Shown piece by piece: positions 52,850-63,271 of a stretch of 64,000 bases of DNA. Origin of the DNA: Desulfobotulus mexicanus (GTDB taxonomy: Bacteria > Desulfobacterota > Desulfobacteria > Desulfobacterales > ASO4-4); assembly GCF_006175995.1 (NCBI RefSeq), contig NZ_VDMB01000004.1:124001-188000 (forward strand). The letters are read 5' to 3'. The notes under the pieces are model-generated. The model made no database searches. It saw only the letters and a program-made list of their open reading frames with translations, and was not told the DNA's origin. Positions within the stretch are counted from its first letter, which is position 1; every line of letters starts with the position of its first letter. Made by a program: the position numbers and the translations under genes.

Positions 52850-53458
52850 ATGGAAAAAACCCGGATTCTCATGGTGGATAATTTTGATTCCTTCACCTTC
52901 AATCTGGTGCAGTATTTTGAAGAGCTTGGTGCTGAGGTTGTCACCTTCAGAAACAACAATATTACAGCCGAAGAGATTGAAAATATGGATATTGACGGCC
53001 TTGTCATTTCTCCAGGACCGGGAAGGCCTGAAAATGCAGGTGTTTCCATGGATTTTATCCGGCGTTTTTCCGGCAAAAAACCCATACTCGGCGTATGTCT
53101 GGGACATCAGAGCATTGCAAGGGTATTTGATGCGGAAGTGGTCCATGCAAAGCGGCTCATGCATGGCAAGGTTTCTGAAATCACAGCCGACGGAAAGGGT
53201 GTTTTTGCAGGTGTCACCCGGCCCTTCAAGGCCATGCGTTACCATTCATTAGCCGTCAGGGAAGAAAGTCTTCCCTTTTGCCTTGAAATCACAGCCCGCT
53301 CAGAAGACGGGGAAATCATGGGGCTGCGTCATCGGGAACACCCCACCGAAGGAATACAGTTCCATCCCGAATCCATCATGACCCCCATGGGCAAACGCTT
53401 TCTTCGTAATTTTCTGGATCAGGCCGCAGGTCATATATCAGGCCATACAAAGGAGTGA
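52850..53458 (+). CDS. trpG: Anthranilate synthase component II (glutamine amidotransferase)
   Basis: A 202-residue class I glutamine amidotransferase that supplies ammonia to TrpE. The catalytic Cys is in GVCLGHQS, and the His and Glu in GIQFHPESIM. The oxyanion Gly motif SPGPGRPENAG is present. It is a separate gene and not fused to trpD as in enterobacteria. In some bacteria such a subunit also serves p-aminobenzoate synthesis; the operon position makes tryptophan its main role. It starts 12 bases after trpE and ends 4 bases before trpD. Confidence 0.95.
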   Translation: MEKTRILMVDNFDSFTFNLVQYFEELGAEVVTFRNNNITAEEIENMDIDGLVISPGPGRPENAGVSMDFIRRFSGKKPILGVCLGHQSIARVFDAEVVHAKRLMHGKVSEITADGKGVFAGVTRPFKAMRYHSLAVREESLPFCLEITARSEDGEIMGLRHREHPTEGIQFHPESIMTPMGKRFLRNFLDQAAGHISGHTKE

Positions 53459-53461
53459 ATC

Positions 53462-54490
53462 ATGCTGTTCAGAAAGCTTATGGAAAAAATCATCCGCCAT
53501 GAAGATCTCACGGAACAGGAATGTGGTGAGGCCCTGGAGGCCATATTCACCGGTGAAACCGATCCTGCCACAGTGGCAGGTTTTCTTGCAGCCCTTGCGG
53601 TAAAGGGAGAAAGCGCCAGCGAACTGACCGGTGCGGCCCGTGTTCTGAGGCGTAACATGCAGCGCATCCAGACACCGGCCAGCCTTACGGTGGACACCTG
53701 CGGTACGGGCGGAGACGGGGCAGATACCTTCAATATTTCCACCACAGCGGCCTTTGTGGTGGCAGGCTGCGGGGCGGTGGTGGCAAAACACGGCAACCGT
53801 TCCGTTTCCAGCAAATGCGGCAGTGCCGATGTACTGGAAACACTCGGTGTTCGGCTCGACATCCCTGCGGAAGCCGTGGAGGAAGCCCTCTTTGAAATCA
53901 ATATAGGGTTTCTCTTTGCCCCAAACTTCCATGCCGCTGTCCGCCATGCAGGTCCTGCCAGAAAAGCCCTTGGCATCCGTACCCTCTTCAATGCCATCGG
54001 TCCCATGGCCAACCCTGCGGCGGCATCCTGTCAGGTGATAGGTGTGTTCAAGCCGGAGCTTACGGAAAGCATGGGACAGGCCCTGCTGGATCTTGGAACC
54101 CGCAAAGCCTTTGTTGTACACGGCCATGACGGGCTGGATGAAATTTCCGTATGCGCTCCCACAAGGGTGACTGAGGCAGCAGATGGCAGGCTGAAAACCT
54201 ATGACCTTTATCCTGAGATATATTTTGGCGAACCCGCAGATCCTGAAGACCTGAAAGGTGGGGATGCTACAGAAAATGCTGCCATTACCCGGGCTGTTCT
54301 CTCCGGTGAAAAGGGAGCAAAGCGCAACATTGTTCTCATCAACAGTGCGGCCGCCCTTGTGGCCTGTGACAAGGCAAAGGACATTAAAGATGGCATCAAA
54401 CTTGCCGGGGAAGCCATTGATTCCGGCGCTGCCATGGCAAAACTGGAGGCCCTGATCCAATTTACTCAGGAGGCCTCAGGTGGTAGATAA
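53462..54490 (+). CDS. trpD: Anthranilate phosphoribosyltransferase
   Basis: A 342-residue enzyme that joins anthranilate to PRPP. The PRPP-binding loop DTCGTGGDGADTFNIST, the anthranilate-site KHGNRSVSSKCGSADVLE and FNAIGPMANPA are all clear. Length is normal for the unfused enzyme. It is translated directly after trpG, and its last 11 bases overlap trpC. Confidence 0.95.
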   Translation: MLFRKLMEKIIRHEDLTEQECGEALEAIFTGETDPATVAGFLAALAVKGESASELTGAARVLRRNMQRIQTPASLTVDTCGTGGDGADTFNISTTAAFVVAGCGAVVAKHGNRSVSSKCGSADVLETLGVRLDIPAEAVEEALFEINIGFLFAPNFHAAVRHAGPARKALGIRTLFNAIGPMANPAAASCQVIGVFKPELTESMGQALLDLGTRKAFVVHGHDGLDEISVCAPTRVTEAADGRLKTYDLYPEIYFGEPADPEDLKGGDATENAAITRAVLSGEKGAKRNIVLINSAAALVACDKAKDIKDGIKLAGEAIDSGAAMAKLEALIQFTQEASGGR

Positions 54491-55292
54491 AATGACTTCC
54501 ATTTTGAAAAAAATCCTTGAAAAACGAAAATTCAGGATTGAACAGGCCCAAAGGGAGCGGCCTGAAAGCCTTTTATCTGACATGCTTTCCCAAAGACCCA
54601 ATATCCGGGATTTTGGGGCCGGTCTGCACCAAAGCCCCCAAAAACCCGCAGCCATTATTGCAGAAATTAAACGCAGATCCCCTTCCAAGGGGGATCTTAA
54701 TCCAGACCTTGATGCAGCATCCCTTGCAAAGGCCTATGAAAATGGCGGAGCTGTAGCCCTTTCCGTTCTAACGGAACCTGATTTTTTCGGTGGCAGCATT
54801 GAGGATATGAAGGAGGCACGAACAGCAACCCGTCTTCCCGTACTGCGCAAGGATTTTATCTTTCACCCCTATCAGGTGCTGGAATCGGCTGTTCTGGGGG
54901 CAGATGCCATTCTCCTGATCGCCCGTATTCTTGAGCCAAAGCTCCACAAGGAACTGGCGGCTCTGGCTTCTGAGCTGGGTCTCGCTGTGCTGCACGAAAT
55001 CCATGGAGAAGAAGAAATTCCCCAGACACTGGATGCAGGGGCCAGATTTATTGGCATCAACAACAGGGATCTTGCCACCTTTGAAACGGACATCCGCATT
55101 GCCCCCAGCATGGCGGCCCTCCTGCCCAAGGGAGTTATTCCCGTGGCCCTTTCCGGCATCCGGGGACCTGAGGACATAGCCGTCTCCAGACACCTTGGTG
55201 TGCACAGCTTTCTTGTGGGCGAAAGCCTTGTGCTCAGCCATGATCCGGAAAAAGACCTGAAGGCCATGGTGGAAAGCGGGGTTCTCCCATGA
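54480..55292 (+). CDS. trpC: Indole-3-glycerol phosphate synthase
   Basis: A 270-residue TIM barrel that closes the indole ring. Key motifs are AEIKRRSPSKG (catalytic Lys), SVLTEPDFFGG, VLRKDFIFHPYQ, GINNRDLATFE and GVHSFLVGESL. It is not fused to TrpF. The GTG at 54480 is preferred because AGGAGG lies six bases upstream; this overlaps trpD by 11 bases. An ATG at 54492 is the alternative. It ends in a 4-base overlap with trpF. Confidence 0.93.
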   Translation: MVDKMTSILKKILEKRKFRIEQAQRERPESLLSDMLSQRPNIRDFGAGLHQSPQKPAAIIAEIKRRSPSKGDLNPDLDAASLAKAYENGGAVALSVLTEPDFFGGSIEDMKEARTATRLPVLRKDFIFHPYQVLESAVLGADAILLIARILEPKLHKELAALASELGLAVLHEIHGEEEIPQTLDAGARFIGINNRDLATFETDIRIAPSMAALLPKGVIPVALSGIRGPEDIAVSRHLGVHSFLVGESLVLSHDPEKDLKAMVESGVLP

Positions 55293-55912
55293 CCTTCATC
55301 AAGATCTGCGGCATCACCAGCCCGGATACGGCCCGTTTCTGTGCAGACCTTAAGGTGGATGCCATAGGATGCGTCTTTTTTCCAAAAAGCCCGAGACACC
55401 TTGATGTAAAAATGGCAAAAACCATCACCGATGCCGTACCAAAAACCATGCTGAAGGTGGCTGTCATGGTCGATCCCGATTTCAAGATATCTGTGGATAC
55501 GGCAACAAAGGCAGGCTGCAATGCCATACAGCTCCATGGAAAAGAAAATCCTTTTCTGGTGGAATCCCTGCGACAGGAGGGTTTTTACGTCATTAAGGGA
55601 CTTTATCTCTTTCAGGAACCTACGGTGGCTGAGGCTTCAGCTTATCCGGCAGACCGCTTTCTTGTGGAAGCTGCCGCAGGAACCATGCCCGGCGGCAACG
55701 CCAAAAGCTGGGACTGGGCAGCGGCCAAGGATTTCTGCCAGCGTTATCCTGCCCTGCTTGCCGGTGGCCTCAATCCTGATAATGTAAAAGATGCCCTCAT
55801 CGAAGCAAAGCCCTTTGGCGTGGATGTAAGCTCCGGCGTTGAATCTTCGCCCGGTATCAAGGATCATGAAAAAATAAAGGCCTTTGTGGAGGCCGTTCGT
55901 AATTATATATGA
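55289..55912 (+). CDS. trpF: Phosphoribosylanthranilate isomerase
   Basis: A 207-residue TIM barrel. The catalytic Cys is in FIKICGITS at the N terminus and the catalytic Asp in [11 protein letters not shown] near the C terminus. [14 protein letters not shown] and AIQLHGKEN fit the family, as does [11 protein letters not shown]. The start overlaps trpC by 4 bases and trpB follows after 10 bases. Confidence 0.94.
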   Translation: MTFIKICGITSPDTARFCADLKVDAIGCVFFPKSPRHLDVKMAKTITDAVPKTMLKVAVMVDPDFKISVDTATKAGCNAIQLHGKENPFLVESLRQEGFYVIKGLYLFQEPTVAEASAYPADRFLVEAAAGTMPGGNAKSWDWAAAKDFCQRYPALLAGGLNPDNVKDALIEAKPFGVDVSSGVESSPGIKDHEKIKAFVEAVRNYI

Positions 55913-55922
55913 AAGGAAAACC

Positions 55923-57155
55923 ATGACTGCTTACCCGGATTTCTCTGCCCTGCCCGATGCAAAGGGCCATTTTGGAATTTTCGGCGGCCGCTATGTGGGA
56001 GAAACCCTCATGCCCGCCCTTCTGGAGCTGGAAAAAAGCTTTGAGTCCATCCGGAAGGACAAGGACTTTCAAAGGGAGCTTCTGATTCTTCTTCAGGATT
56101 ATGCAGGACGGCCAACGGCCCTCTATGCCGCAGACCGGCTTTCGGACATGGCCGGAGGAGCAAGAATTTTTCTCAAACGGGAAGATCTGACCCACACCGG
56201 TGCCCATAAAATCAATAATACCCTTGGGCAGGTGCTGCTGGCCCATCGCATGGGAAAACGCCGGGTCATTGCCGAGACCGGAGCAGGTCAGCACGGTGTG
56301 GCCACGGCCACGGCCGCAGCCCGTTTTGGCATGTCGTGTACGGTTTTCATGGGGAAAGAAGATATCCGGCGACAGGCCCCCAATGTGGCACGTATGAAAC
56401 TTCTCGGCGCAGAAGTTATTTCCGTAGAAGAAGGAACCGCTACCCTGAAGGATGCCATGAACGCAGCACTCCGTCACTGGACAGCCTGTGTGGAAGACAC
56501 CTTTTATGTGATCGGTTCCGTGGCAGGCCCCCATCCCTATCCCCTGATGGTGCGGGAATTTCAAAAAGTGATTGGTGAAGAAGCAAAGGAGCAGTTTTTG
56601 ACCAGAACCGGCGGTATGCCAGACCTTCTGGTAGCAGCCGTAGGCGGCGGCTCCAACGCCATGGGGCTTTTCTTTCCCTTTCTGGACACAAAGGTTGAAA
56701 TGCTGGGAGTGGAAGCCGCAGGCGAAGGCCTTGAAGGCCGTCATGCGGCCACCCTTCTCAAGGGGAGCGTAGGCGTTCTCCATGGCTCCAAGTCCTATGT
56801 GCTGCAAAGCGAAGACGGCCAGATTCTGGAAGCCCACAGTGTGTCCGCAGGGCTGGATTATCCCGGTGTGGGGCCGGAGCATTCCCTCTTCAAGGACTGC
56901 GGACGGGTACGATACACTGCCATTACGGACATACAGGCCCTTTCCGCCTTCAAGCTTCTGACCCTGAGCGAAGGCATTCTTCCGGCACTGGAATCCAGCC
57001 ATGCCCTGGCCGCTGCAATTCTTGAGGCAAAAAAAAGGCCGAAAACCCAGAGCATTCTTGTGAATCTTTCCGGCAGAGGCGACAAGGACATGGCCAATGC
57101 CACGAATCATCCGGAGTTTGACACCATCAACGCAGAACTTCTTCTGAATTCATAA
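55923..57155 (+). CDS. trpB: Tryptophan synthase beta chain
   Basis: A 410-residue PLP enzyme that joins indole and serine. The PLP Lys is in [14 protein letters not shown]. The phosphate loop VGGGSNAMG and the substrate loop ETGAGQHG are present, with NLSGRGDKD at the end. It is a standard TrpB1-type partner of TrpA. The ATG at 55923 follows GAAAGGAAAA; an in-frame ATG at 55884 lies inside trpF and is rejected. A 417-residue open frame on the opposite strand is a shadow. Confidence 0.95.
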   Translation: MTAYPDFSALPDAKGHFGIFGGRYVGETLMPALLELEKSFESIRKDKDFQRELLILLQDYAGRPTALYAADRLSDMAGGARIFLKREDLTHTGAHKINNTLGQVLLAHRMGKRRVIAETGAGQHGVATATAAARFGMSCTVFMGKEDIRRQAPNVARMKLLGAEVISVEEGTATLKDAMNAALRHWTACVEDTFYVIGSVAGPHPYPLMVREFQKVIGEEAKEQFLTRTGGMPDLLVAAVGGGSNAMGLFFPFLDTKVEMLGVEAAGEGLEGRHAATLLKGSVGVLHGSKSYVLQSEDGQILEAHSVSAGLDYPGVGPEHSLFKDCGRVRYTAITDIQALSAFKLLTLSEGILPALESSHALAAAILEAKKRPKTQSILVNLSGRGDKDMANATNHPEFDTINAELLLNS

Positions 57156-57166
57156 GGAATTTGACC

Positions 57167-57970
57167 ATGAACCGCATCAGCAGGATGTTTAATCAGTGCG
57201 AAAAGCACAAAGAAGCTGCCCTCATCGGCTTTGTAACCGCAGGTGATCCGGACATGGAAACCAGCAGAAAAATTATTTTTTCCATGCTGGACAATGGTAT
57301 GGATCTCCTTGAAATCGGTATTCCCTTTTCCGATCCCACGGCAGACGGCCCTGCCATTCAACTGGCTTCCCAGAGGGCACTTAAGGCGGGAATGAGCCTT
57401 GGCCCTGCTCTGAAAATGGTCAAGGAAATCCGGGAAAAGTACCCAACCCCCATTGTACTCTTTTCCTACTTAAACCCCATCCTTGCCCATGGCCCGGAAA
57501 AATTCTGCAAAGATGCCGCAGCTGCTGGAGCAGATGGTGTGCTGGTGGTGGATATGCCCCTTGAGGAATCAAACGAGCTTCTTCCTTTTCTGAAGGTCTC
57601 AGGCCTTGTTTCCATCCCCCTTGTGGCTCCCACCACACCGGAAGACAGAATGAAGGAGATCTGCAAAAATGCTGAAGGATTTCTGTATCTTGTTTCAATG
57701 ACCGGAGTAACCGGCTCCGGTGGCCTTGATCCGGAAAAAGCAGGAGCCATGGCCCGGAAGGTCCGGAGCTTAAGCCCCGTTCCCGTGGCTTTGGGTTTTG
57801 GCATCAGCGAAGCTTCTCAGGTTGCGGCCCTGGCACCGCATACAGACGGTATTGTTATTGGCTCGGCCTTTGTCAGGACCATAGGAGAGACAAAGGATAA
57901 AGAAAAGATCCCGGAGATTCTGGGAAGGATGACAAGGGAATTCAAGCAGGCCTGCAAATATTCAGGCTGA
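57167..57970 (+). CDS. trpA: Tryptophan synthase alpha chain
   Basis: A 267-residue TIM barrel that cleaves indole-3-glycerol phosphate and passes indole to TrpB. The catalytic Glu is in LLEIGIPFSDPTADGPAIQ, which also holds the second catalytic Asp. SMTGVTGSGGL and LGFGISEASQV bind the phosphate. The ATG at 57167 sits eight bases after AAGGA; a TTG six bases earlier is possible but less likely. It is the last gene of the operon. Confidence 0.94.
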   Translation: MNRISRMFNQCEKHKEAALIGFVTAGDPDMETSRKIIFSMLDNGMDLLEIGIPFSDPTADGPAIQLASQRALKAGMSLGPALKMVKEIREKYPTPIVLFSYLNPILAHGPEKFCKDAAAAGADGVLVVDMPLEESNELLPFLKVSGLVSIPLVAPTTPEDRMKEICKNAEGFLYLVSMTGVTGSGGLDPEKAGAMARKVRSLSPVPVALGFGISEASQVAALAPHTDGIVIGSAFVRTIGETKDKEKIPEILGRMTREFKQACKYSG

Positions 57971-57980
57971 AGGAGAGATA

Positions 57981-58013
57981 TCCGGAGAAAGGCTTTCCTG
58001 TCTGTTCTCCGGA
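57981..58013. terminator. Hairpin between trpA and rsgA
   Basis: TCCGGAGAA / TTCTCCGGA, a perfect 9-bp stem with a 15-base loop, ten bases after the trpA stop and between convergent genes. No T run follows, so it may act in both directions with modest strength. Confidence 0.5.
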
Positions 58014-58029
58014 TTCACAGCAGAATCTA

Positions 58030-59109
58030 CTACCTCTCTCTCTTACTGCCACGCCGCTTCATGCTTTTACCGGCTTTTTTTATAAAAGATCCGAACAACT
58101 TATCTTTATTGCGTTTATCCAGATAAGACATTTCATGGAACTCCGACTCTTTTCTGAGTTTGACATAGGAATGAAAACGCTCCTCGCTGAGATCACCTCC
58201 TGCCATGGCCGCAATAACAGCACAGCCGGACTCCTGGGTGTGACTACAGTCACTGAAACGGCAGGTTCTGGAAAGTTCAAGGATATCATCAAACTCCCTT
58301 CTGATTCCCTCGCCCCTGTCCATCATGCCCAGTTCCCTCATGCCCGGTGTATCAATAAAGAGGATCCCGGTATCCAGCACAATCAGTTGCCGCCGTGTTG
58401 TGGTGTGGGTGCCCTCTCCCGTGGCACTGACGGCACGGGTCGCATAGGCGTCACGGCCCGCCAGGCCATTAATCAGCGTGGTTTTACCCACACCGGATGA
58501 TCCCAGCAGACAATAGGTCCGACCCGGCAGCAGGACTTCGTGAAAGGCATCCAGTCCCATACCCGTCTCATTGCTAAGGGGAATTATTCTGACTGTGATA
58601 CCGGCCTGTTTCACAGCAGCAATCTTTTCCTGGAGTTCTTCATGGGAGATCAGATCCGTTTTAGCAAGAATAACAATGGGCTCCACATTTCCGTCAGCGG
58701 CCATGACCATATAGCGGTTCAACCGGGCCGGATTAAAATCAAAATGACAGGACTGCACAATGAAAGCCACATCCACATTGGCCGCAATCATCTGATAGTC
58801 CACTTCGGATCCGGCCCGCTTTCGCCGTAAAAAACTCTTTCTGGGAAACACGCCGTGAATAATGGCATATGTATCATCACTATGATATTGCACACTGACC
58901 CAGTCGCCCACACATGGCAGTTCGCTCGGCGAACCAGCCTGAAAATACATTCTTCCTGCCAGCTCCGCGGGAATCTCACCCTGCTCATTCCTGATGGTAA
59001 AATAATGACGATCAACGGCTGCCACTCTGGCAACGCTGTAATCCGCACCGCAAATATCACCGGATTTTTCTTTAAACCAGCAATCAAATCCCAAATTTTC
59101 AATCTTCAC
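58030..59109 (-). CDS. rsgA: Small-ribosomal-subunit biogenesis GTPase RsgA
   Basis: A 359-residue circularly permuted GTPase that checks late 30S assembly. The N-terminal OB fold spans about residues 20-105. GTPase motifs come in permuted order: ILAKTDL (G4) first, then GSSGVGKTTLINGL (G1), the TTTRRQL switch and DTPGMRELG (G3). A zinc site CRFSDCSHTQESGCAV follows, and the protein ends in a basic RNA-binding tail (KSMKRRGSKRER). All motifs are intact. Confidence 0.94.
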   Translation of the reverse strand: MKIENLGFDCWFKEKSGDICGADYSVARVAAVDRHYFTIRNEQGEIPAELAGRMYFQAGSPSELPCVGDWVSVQYHSDDTYAIIHGVFPRKSFLRRKRAGSEVDYQMIAANVDVAFIVQSCHFDFNPARLNRYMVMAADGNVEPIVILAKTDLISHEELQEKIAAVKQAGITVRIIPLSNETGMGLDAFHEVLLPGRTYCLLGSSGVGKTTLINGLAGRDAYATRAVSATGEGTHTTTRRQLIVLDTGILFIDTPGMRELGMMDRGEGIRREFDDILELSRTCRFSDCSHTQESGCAVIAAMAGGDLSEERFHSYVKLRKESEFHEMSYLDKRNKDKLFGSFIKKAGKSMKRRGSKRER

Positions 59110-59183
59110 AATAAGTTCCCATCAATACATTGCATGGTTTAAACTACTATCCTGCTTTCTCCTAATGGACAGCATGGAAAGCG

Positions 59184-61883
59184 TCAAGTCCGGATTTCCT
59201 GCAAAGGAAGCCAGGCAGCAAGGGTTTCCGCCAGATCATAACCGGAAATGGGTTTTGAAAGAAAAGCGTTCATACCGGACTGAAAGCATTTTTCCTTATC
59301 CCTCCTGGTGGCATTGGCTGTCATGGCTATTATCAGAATATCCGGAGAAAGCCCCCTCACCTCACCGCTTCTGATTCTGCGGGTGACTTCAGTACCGTCC
59401 ATATCCGGCATCTGAACATCCATAAGAATCAGATCATAGGGAGACTGCCCAAGCATTTCCAGTGCTTCTGCTCCGCTCTGGGCGATATCCGCAGCCAGCC
59501 CAAGTTTTTTAAGAAAACCCCGAGCTACCTGCTGATTGGTGAGATCATCTTCAACCACAAGAATACGGGCTTTTTTCTGCTCTGAACTCAGAAGGGATTC
59601 AGGAGAACGAACCTTTGGAACAGAAGCCTTCTTTTCTTCTTCATCGCTTAGAATATCAACCTTTTTAAAGGATACGGTAAACCAGAAACAGGAACCATTA
59701 TTTTCTGAGCTCTCCAGTCCCATCTGGCCACCCATTTTTTCTGCAAGCTGTCGGGAAATTAAAAGTCCAAGCCCAGTTCCACCGTATCTGCGGGAAATGG
59801 AGCTGTCCGCCTGGGAAAAGGGCTGGAAAAGGGAAGGGATTTTTTCTTTTGAAATACCTATCCCCGTATCCTGAATCCGGAAACAAAGATAAACTCCTGG
59901 TCCATGGCTTGCTGTTTCACTTACGGCAATGGAGATACCTCCATCATGGGTAAATTTCAGGGCATTTCCCACAAGATTGGTAAGAATACGGCGCAGCTTG
60001 TCCGTATCTCCCATGAGTCTGTCCGTTACATCGTCGGCGATGTCACAGGTAAAATCCAGCCCCTTTTCCCGGGCCAGAAGGATCATGGGCGCACAGAAGA
60101 CTTCCATAAAATGACGGAGGCCAAAGGAAATAAATTCGAGACTGAATTTATCGGATTCAATTTTAGCCAAATCAAGAAGCCCGTTAATCATGCCAAGTAC
60201 TGAACCGCAACTGTCCTGCATAATGCGAAGATAACTATGCTGTTCTTCATCCAGACGGGTCTGAAACAGAAGCTCGGCCATGCCCTGTATGCCATTCATG
60301 GGAGTTCGAAGTTCATGGCTCATATGGGTTAAAAAAGCACTCTTGGCATCGTTATCGGCTTCGGCCTTTTCCTTGGCACGGGCCAGTTCCTGCTGGCTTT
60401 TCTTATACATTGCAAGGGAATCTTCCAGTCTTTTTTCCGAAACCATACGTTCAATCAAATGACCTGCAAAGGCTGCGGCCTGAGTCATGATATCCAGCAG
60501 GGCCTCATCTTTTTCTTCAAGCGAAGAGGAAAGGAAAAGGGCTTCGGCCTTAAGATGGTAGCTGTCGCAAACGGGCAGCACACAAACGTTTTTTGATAAT
60601 AAGGCAGACTCTTCTGAAAAAAGTACCGGCTTTTCAAGGGAAAAATATTTCTCAACCCCATCCTGCAGGCTTTCCAGCAGCTGTGCCCGGCATTCACTCT
60701 GCCCTGCACAACTGCACCCCGTTATAAGAGCCTCTTTTTCTTCACTCAGCTTCATCCGGAAAAAACCTGCCTCCCAGACACCGTATTCACAGATATGTTC
60801 AAGGAAAATTCTGGCCGCATCTTCAAGACCATCTGCCTGCTGAACAGCAAAGGCAAGATCCCGCATAAGACCTGTCAACTCGGCCTTTGCCTGAAGTTCA
60901 ATATTTTTTTTATCAGCTTTTTTCTGCCGGGCCACCTGCTTATGAAGAATCCATGCCATGGACCCCAGCCCCATGAAAACCAGCATAAAAATCAAAACAA
61001 GATGACGGACCTCCCTTTCCCATACTTTGAGAATATGATTTCTGTTCAGAACCGTACCCATGTGGAAGGGAAAATCCGGCAGCTGACATGTGGCAACAAT
61101 ATATTCTTTATCTGTAAAGGAACGCATACCCCCTGCGGTAAGATCATCCAAAGAAAAAGAACCGAAATAAGGCAGCTCCAAAAGCCTTGCTCCAGGCCCC
61201 TTTTGACTGCTGCTCTCCGCCGGAAACCATCCCGACAGTACACGCCCATCCGTGTTATATAAAACAATGGCATCAACGCCCGGAGCTTCATATTGCTGAT
61301 ACTGTTTTCTGAAATGGGCAAAATCCACAACCCCAACAACTACTCCTAGAAATCTGCCATCTCTGCTTTCCACCCTGCGGCTGAACCGGATATCAAAACC
61401 GCCCTTTTCATTTTCTGGCGCAGTACTGATGTCAAAATCCATCAGGGCATCTTTATGCATATCCAGAAAATAATCCTTATCCGTCTGGGTAATGTCCAGT
61501 ACCTCTCCCCTTGGATGTACGTATACAAGCTGTGCTTTTTCATCCAGAATATAAATATTTTTAAGCTGATGCAGAAAAAGAATACGACGGCGGATGACAT
61601 CTTCAACAGCAGCATTGCCCAGAACATCGCCTTCTTCCAGAAAAGGTATAAGGGACAAAAGGGTGATATCAATGGCACGGAACAGGCCTGATGCATGTTC
61701 TGCAAAAATCTGTGTCTCAATACGGGAACGCAGCTCTGCCGTTTCAAGAAGATTCTGGCGGGATTCCATCTTGGTAAAAACCACAAAAATCAGAAAGCAG
61801 AGAGTCAGCCCAGCCAGTATAAGACCAGTAAGAAAGAAAGGCTTAAAAATAAGGGAATAATGGAACTTTTTAAAACTTTTCAT
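59184..61883 (-). CDS. Membrane hybrid sensor histidine kinase with receiver
   Basis: An 899-residue kinase. Membrane helices at about residues 15-36 and 294-314 flank a periplasmic Cache-like sensor with [22 protein letters not shown]-like region at about 340-480 and a short coiled coil follow. Phospho-acceptor His about 523 lies in [15 protein letters not shown]. The ATPase domain has N-box [13 protein letters not shown] and [12 protein letters not shown]-terminal receiver has Asp in [13 protein letters not shown]. The ATG at 61883 has AAGGA five bases upstream; the ATG at 61961 lacks one. The DctP-like protein encoded upstream may feed it a ligand signal. Confidence 0.9.
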   Translation of the reverse strand: MKSFKKFHYSLIFKPFFLTGLILAGLTLCFLIFVVFTKMESRQNLLETAELRSRIETQIFAEHASGLFRAIDITLLSLIPFLEEGDVLGNAAVEDVIRRRILFLHQLKNIYILDEKAQLVYVHPRGEVLDITQTDKDYFLDMHKDALMDFDISTAPENEKGGFDIRFSRRVESRDGRFLGVVVGVVDFAHFRKQYQQYEAPGVDAIVLYNTDGRVLSGWFPAESSSQKGPGARLLELPYFGSFSLDDLTAGGMRSFTDKEYIVATCQLPDFPFHMGTVLNRNHILKVWEREVRHLVLIFMLVFMGLGSMAWILHKQVARQKKADKKNIELQAKAELTGLMRDLAFAVQQADGLEDAARIFLEHICEYGVWEAGFFRMKLSEEKEALITGCSCAGQSECRAQLLESLQDGVEKYFSLEKPVLFSEESALLSKNVCVLPVCDSYHLKAEALFLSSSLEEKDEALLDIMTQAAAFAGHLIERMVSEKRLEDSLAMYKKSQQELARAKEKAEADNDAKSAFLTHMSHELRTPMNGIQGMAELLFQTRLDEEQHSYLRIMQDSCGSVLGMINGLLDLAKIESDKFSLEFISFGLRHFMEVFCAPMILLAREKGLDFTCDIADDVTDRLMGDTDKLRRILTNLVGNALKFTHDGGISIAVSETASHGPGVYLCFRIQDTGIGISKEKIPSLFQPFSQADSSISRRYGGTGLGLLISRQLAEKMGGQMGLESSENNGSCFWFTVSFKKVDILSDEEEKKASVPKVRSPESLLSSEQKKARILVVEDDLTNQQVARGFLKKLGLAADIAQSGAEALEMLGQSPYDLILMDVQMPDMDGTEVTRRIRSGEVRGLSPDILIIAMTANATRRDKEKCFQSGMNAFLSKPISGYDLAETLAAWLPLQEIRT

Positions 61884-61976
61884 GGGATTCCTTTCCATAT
61901 GTAAAGGAAACGGTAGGACAGGCAAGCTGCTGAAGCATCCTTCTTCACGGAGTAATCGCATGTAAATTTTTAGTAA

Positions 61977-62050
61977 CTTCTGGGTAAATTGCAGTTACTC
62001 AGAAGCAGGTCGTCTTCGGCATTTTGTCATAAGGTAACTTTTGAAGTTAC
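61977..62050. promoter_or_regulatory. Two inverted repeats with GTAACTT half-sites upstream of the hybrid kinase
   Basis: GTAACTT-TTG-AAGTTAC (62034-62050) is a perfect palindrome. CTTCTGGGTAA (61977-61987) pairs with TTACTCAGAAG (61995-62005) with one mismatch. Both lie in the 174 bases between the DctP-like gene and the kinase start. GTAACTT also forms the inner part of the inverted repeat at 24836-24887. Confidence 0.45.
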
Positions 62051-62057
62051 TCATAAT

Positions 62058-63107
62058 TTACTCTTTTAAAAATGTCATGGTGTCAGCATAAAGTTCAGGA
62101 TTCACCCCAAGGGCTGTGGCAATTTCATCCTGATGTGCTGCAAGAAAGCTTCTGTACTCCGATAGCATTTTTTCCGTAGGAGTAAATATTTTCATTCCAT
62201 GCTGTAAAAGAAGCTTTCTGGCATTCTTTTGGGCTTCAGCGGCTTCTTTGCGGGCCTCATCCACATGCTCCTCCCAGGTTTCCATGATGATCTTCTGCAG
62301 ATCCTCGGGCAGTCTTCTCCAGAAATTCTGCCGGATAACGGGTATATACTGGGGGAAATACTGCCTGTCCTCAAACACATAGGAAAGACCTGAGTTCCAC
62401 AGTTTTGCACTGCGAAAGGTTTCATGGGTGGTCAGAACACCGTCTATATTTCCCTGCTTAAGTCTTGCGGGCAGATCCGGCCATGGAATCATCACGGCTT
62501 TTGCACCTAAGGCTTCCACACGCATGGCATTGGCAAGACCGCCAGCAACACGTATATTCAGATTTTTCAAATCACCCTTTGAAGTTACAGGCTGGTTTGT
62601 ATAAAGGTGGGCATGGCCAAGGTCCAGCCAGCGGCCGGGAACAAAAACCCTGAGACCCTTTTCAATCTTTTCTTCAACCCTTCGGCCAATTTCTCCGTCC
62701 ACAACCCTGTGCATGTCTTCGGCACTGCGACCATAAAAAGCAGGCAAAAGGAAAATCCCCACATCGGGTTCATATCTGTCAAAGTGCCAGGTTCCGGGTA
62801 CGGCCATTTCCAGACGATCCGAGGCAAGGGCACTGAGAACCTGAGCATCCCTGTAAAGCCTTGCACTGTCATAGAATTTCACATGGAGGCGTCCCTGAAC
62901 TTTGTGGCTGAGGTCTTCTGCAAAACGTCTGACAGCCTTTGTCTGTACATGGCTGGGGGAATTTTCAACGGATATGCGCATCAGAGGCAAAGACCTCTCC
63001 CCCGATGCAGGCAAAGTCAAAAGAATAAAACCAAAAGCCACAAGCACCATCAGGGAAAGGATCTTTTTAAAAAGAGAAAGTAAAAACTGAACATTGTTTT
63101 TTTGCAT
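62058..63107 (-). CDS. TRAP-type (DctP-family) periplasmic substrate-binding protein
   Basis: A 349-residue protein with a signal peptide at about residues 1-37 (hydrophobic LSLMVLVAFGFILLTLPASG). The mature part has the DctP fold pattern: a Tyr-Thr-Asn segment, then NLNIRVAGGLANAM with the conserved substrate-carboxylate Arg, GAKAVMIPWPDLPARLKQGNIDG and LPEDLQKIIMETWEEH. The ATG at 63107 follows AAAAGGAGAGG; a reading from 63143 is less likely. No DctQ or DctM permease gene is present beside it. The next gene downstream is the hybrid kinase, so it may work as a ligand sensor. Confidence 0.85.
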   Translation of the reverse strand: MQKNNVQFLLSLFKKILSLMVLVAFGFILLTLPASGERSLPLMRISVENSPSHVQTKAVRRFAEDLSHKVQGRLHVKFYDSARLYRDAQVLSALASDRLEMAVPGTWHFDRYEPDVGIFLLPAFYGRSAEDMHRVVDGEIGRRVEEKIEKGLRVFVPGRWLDLGHAHLYTNQPVTSKGDLKNLNIRVAGGLANAMRVEALGAKAVMIPWPDLPARLKQGNIDGVLTTHETFRSAKLWNSGLSYVFEDRQYFPQYIPVIRQNFWRRLPEDLQKIIMETWEEHVDEARKEAAEAQKNARKLLLQHGMKIFTPTEKMLSEYRSFLAAHQDEIATALGVNPELYADTMTFLKE

Positions 63108-63271
63108 GGGCCTCTCCTTTTGACAATCCGTCCTGTTAAGCATACCATGAACATGCAGGAAACAGTCTGATACAGGCTGCTTTCTTTAAAAATGACCATA
63201 ACTGAACACATACCCGGATAATCATAAACACAAACAATATGTTTGCTGAAAGAACCAGAGGAAGCTATCCT

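Noticed and set aside
55857-57110. 417-residue open frame antisense to trpB
   Set aside because: It fully overlaps trpB, whose catalytic motifs are clear. The translation is Gly/His/Cys-rich shadow sequence.
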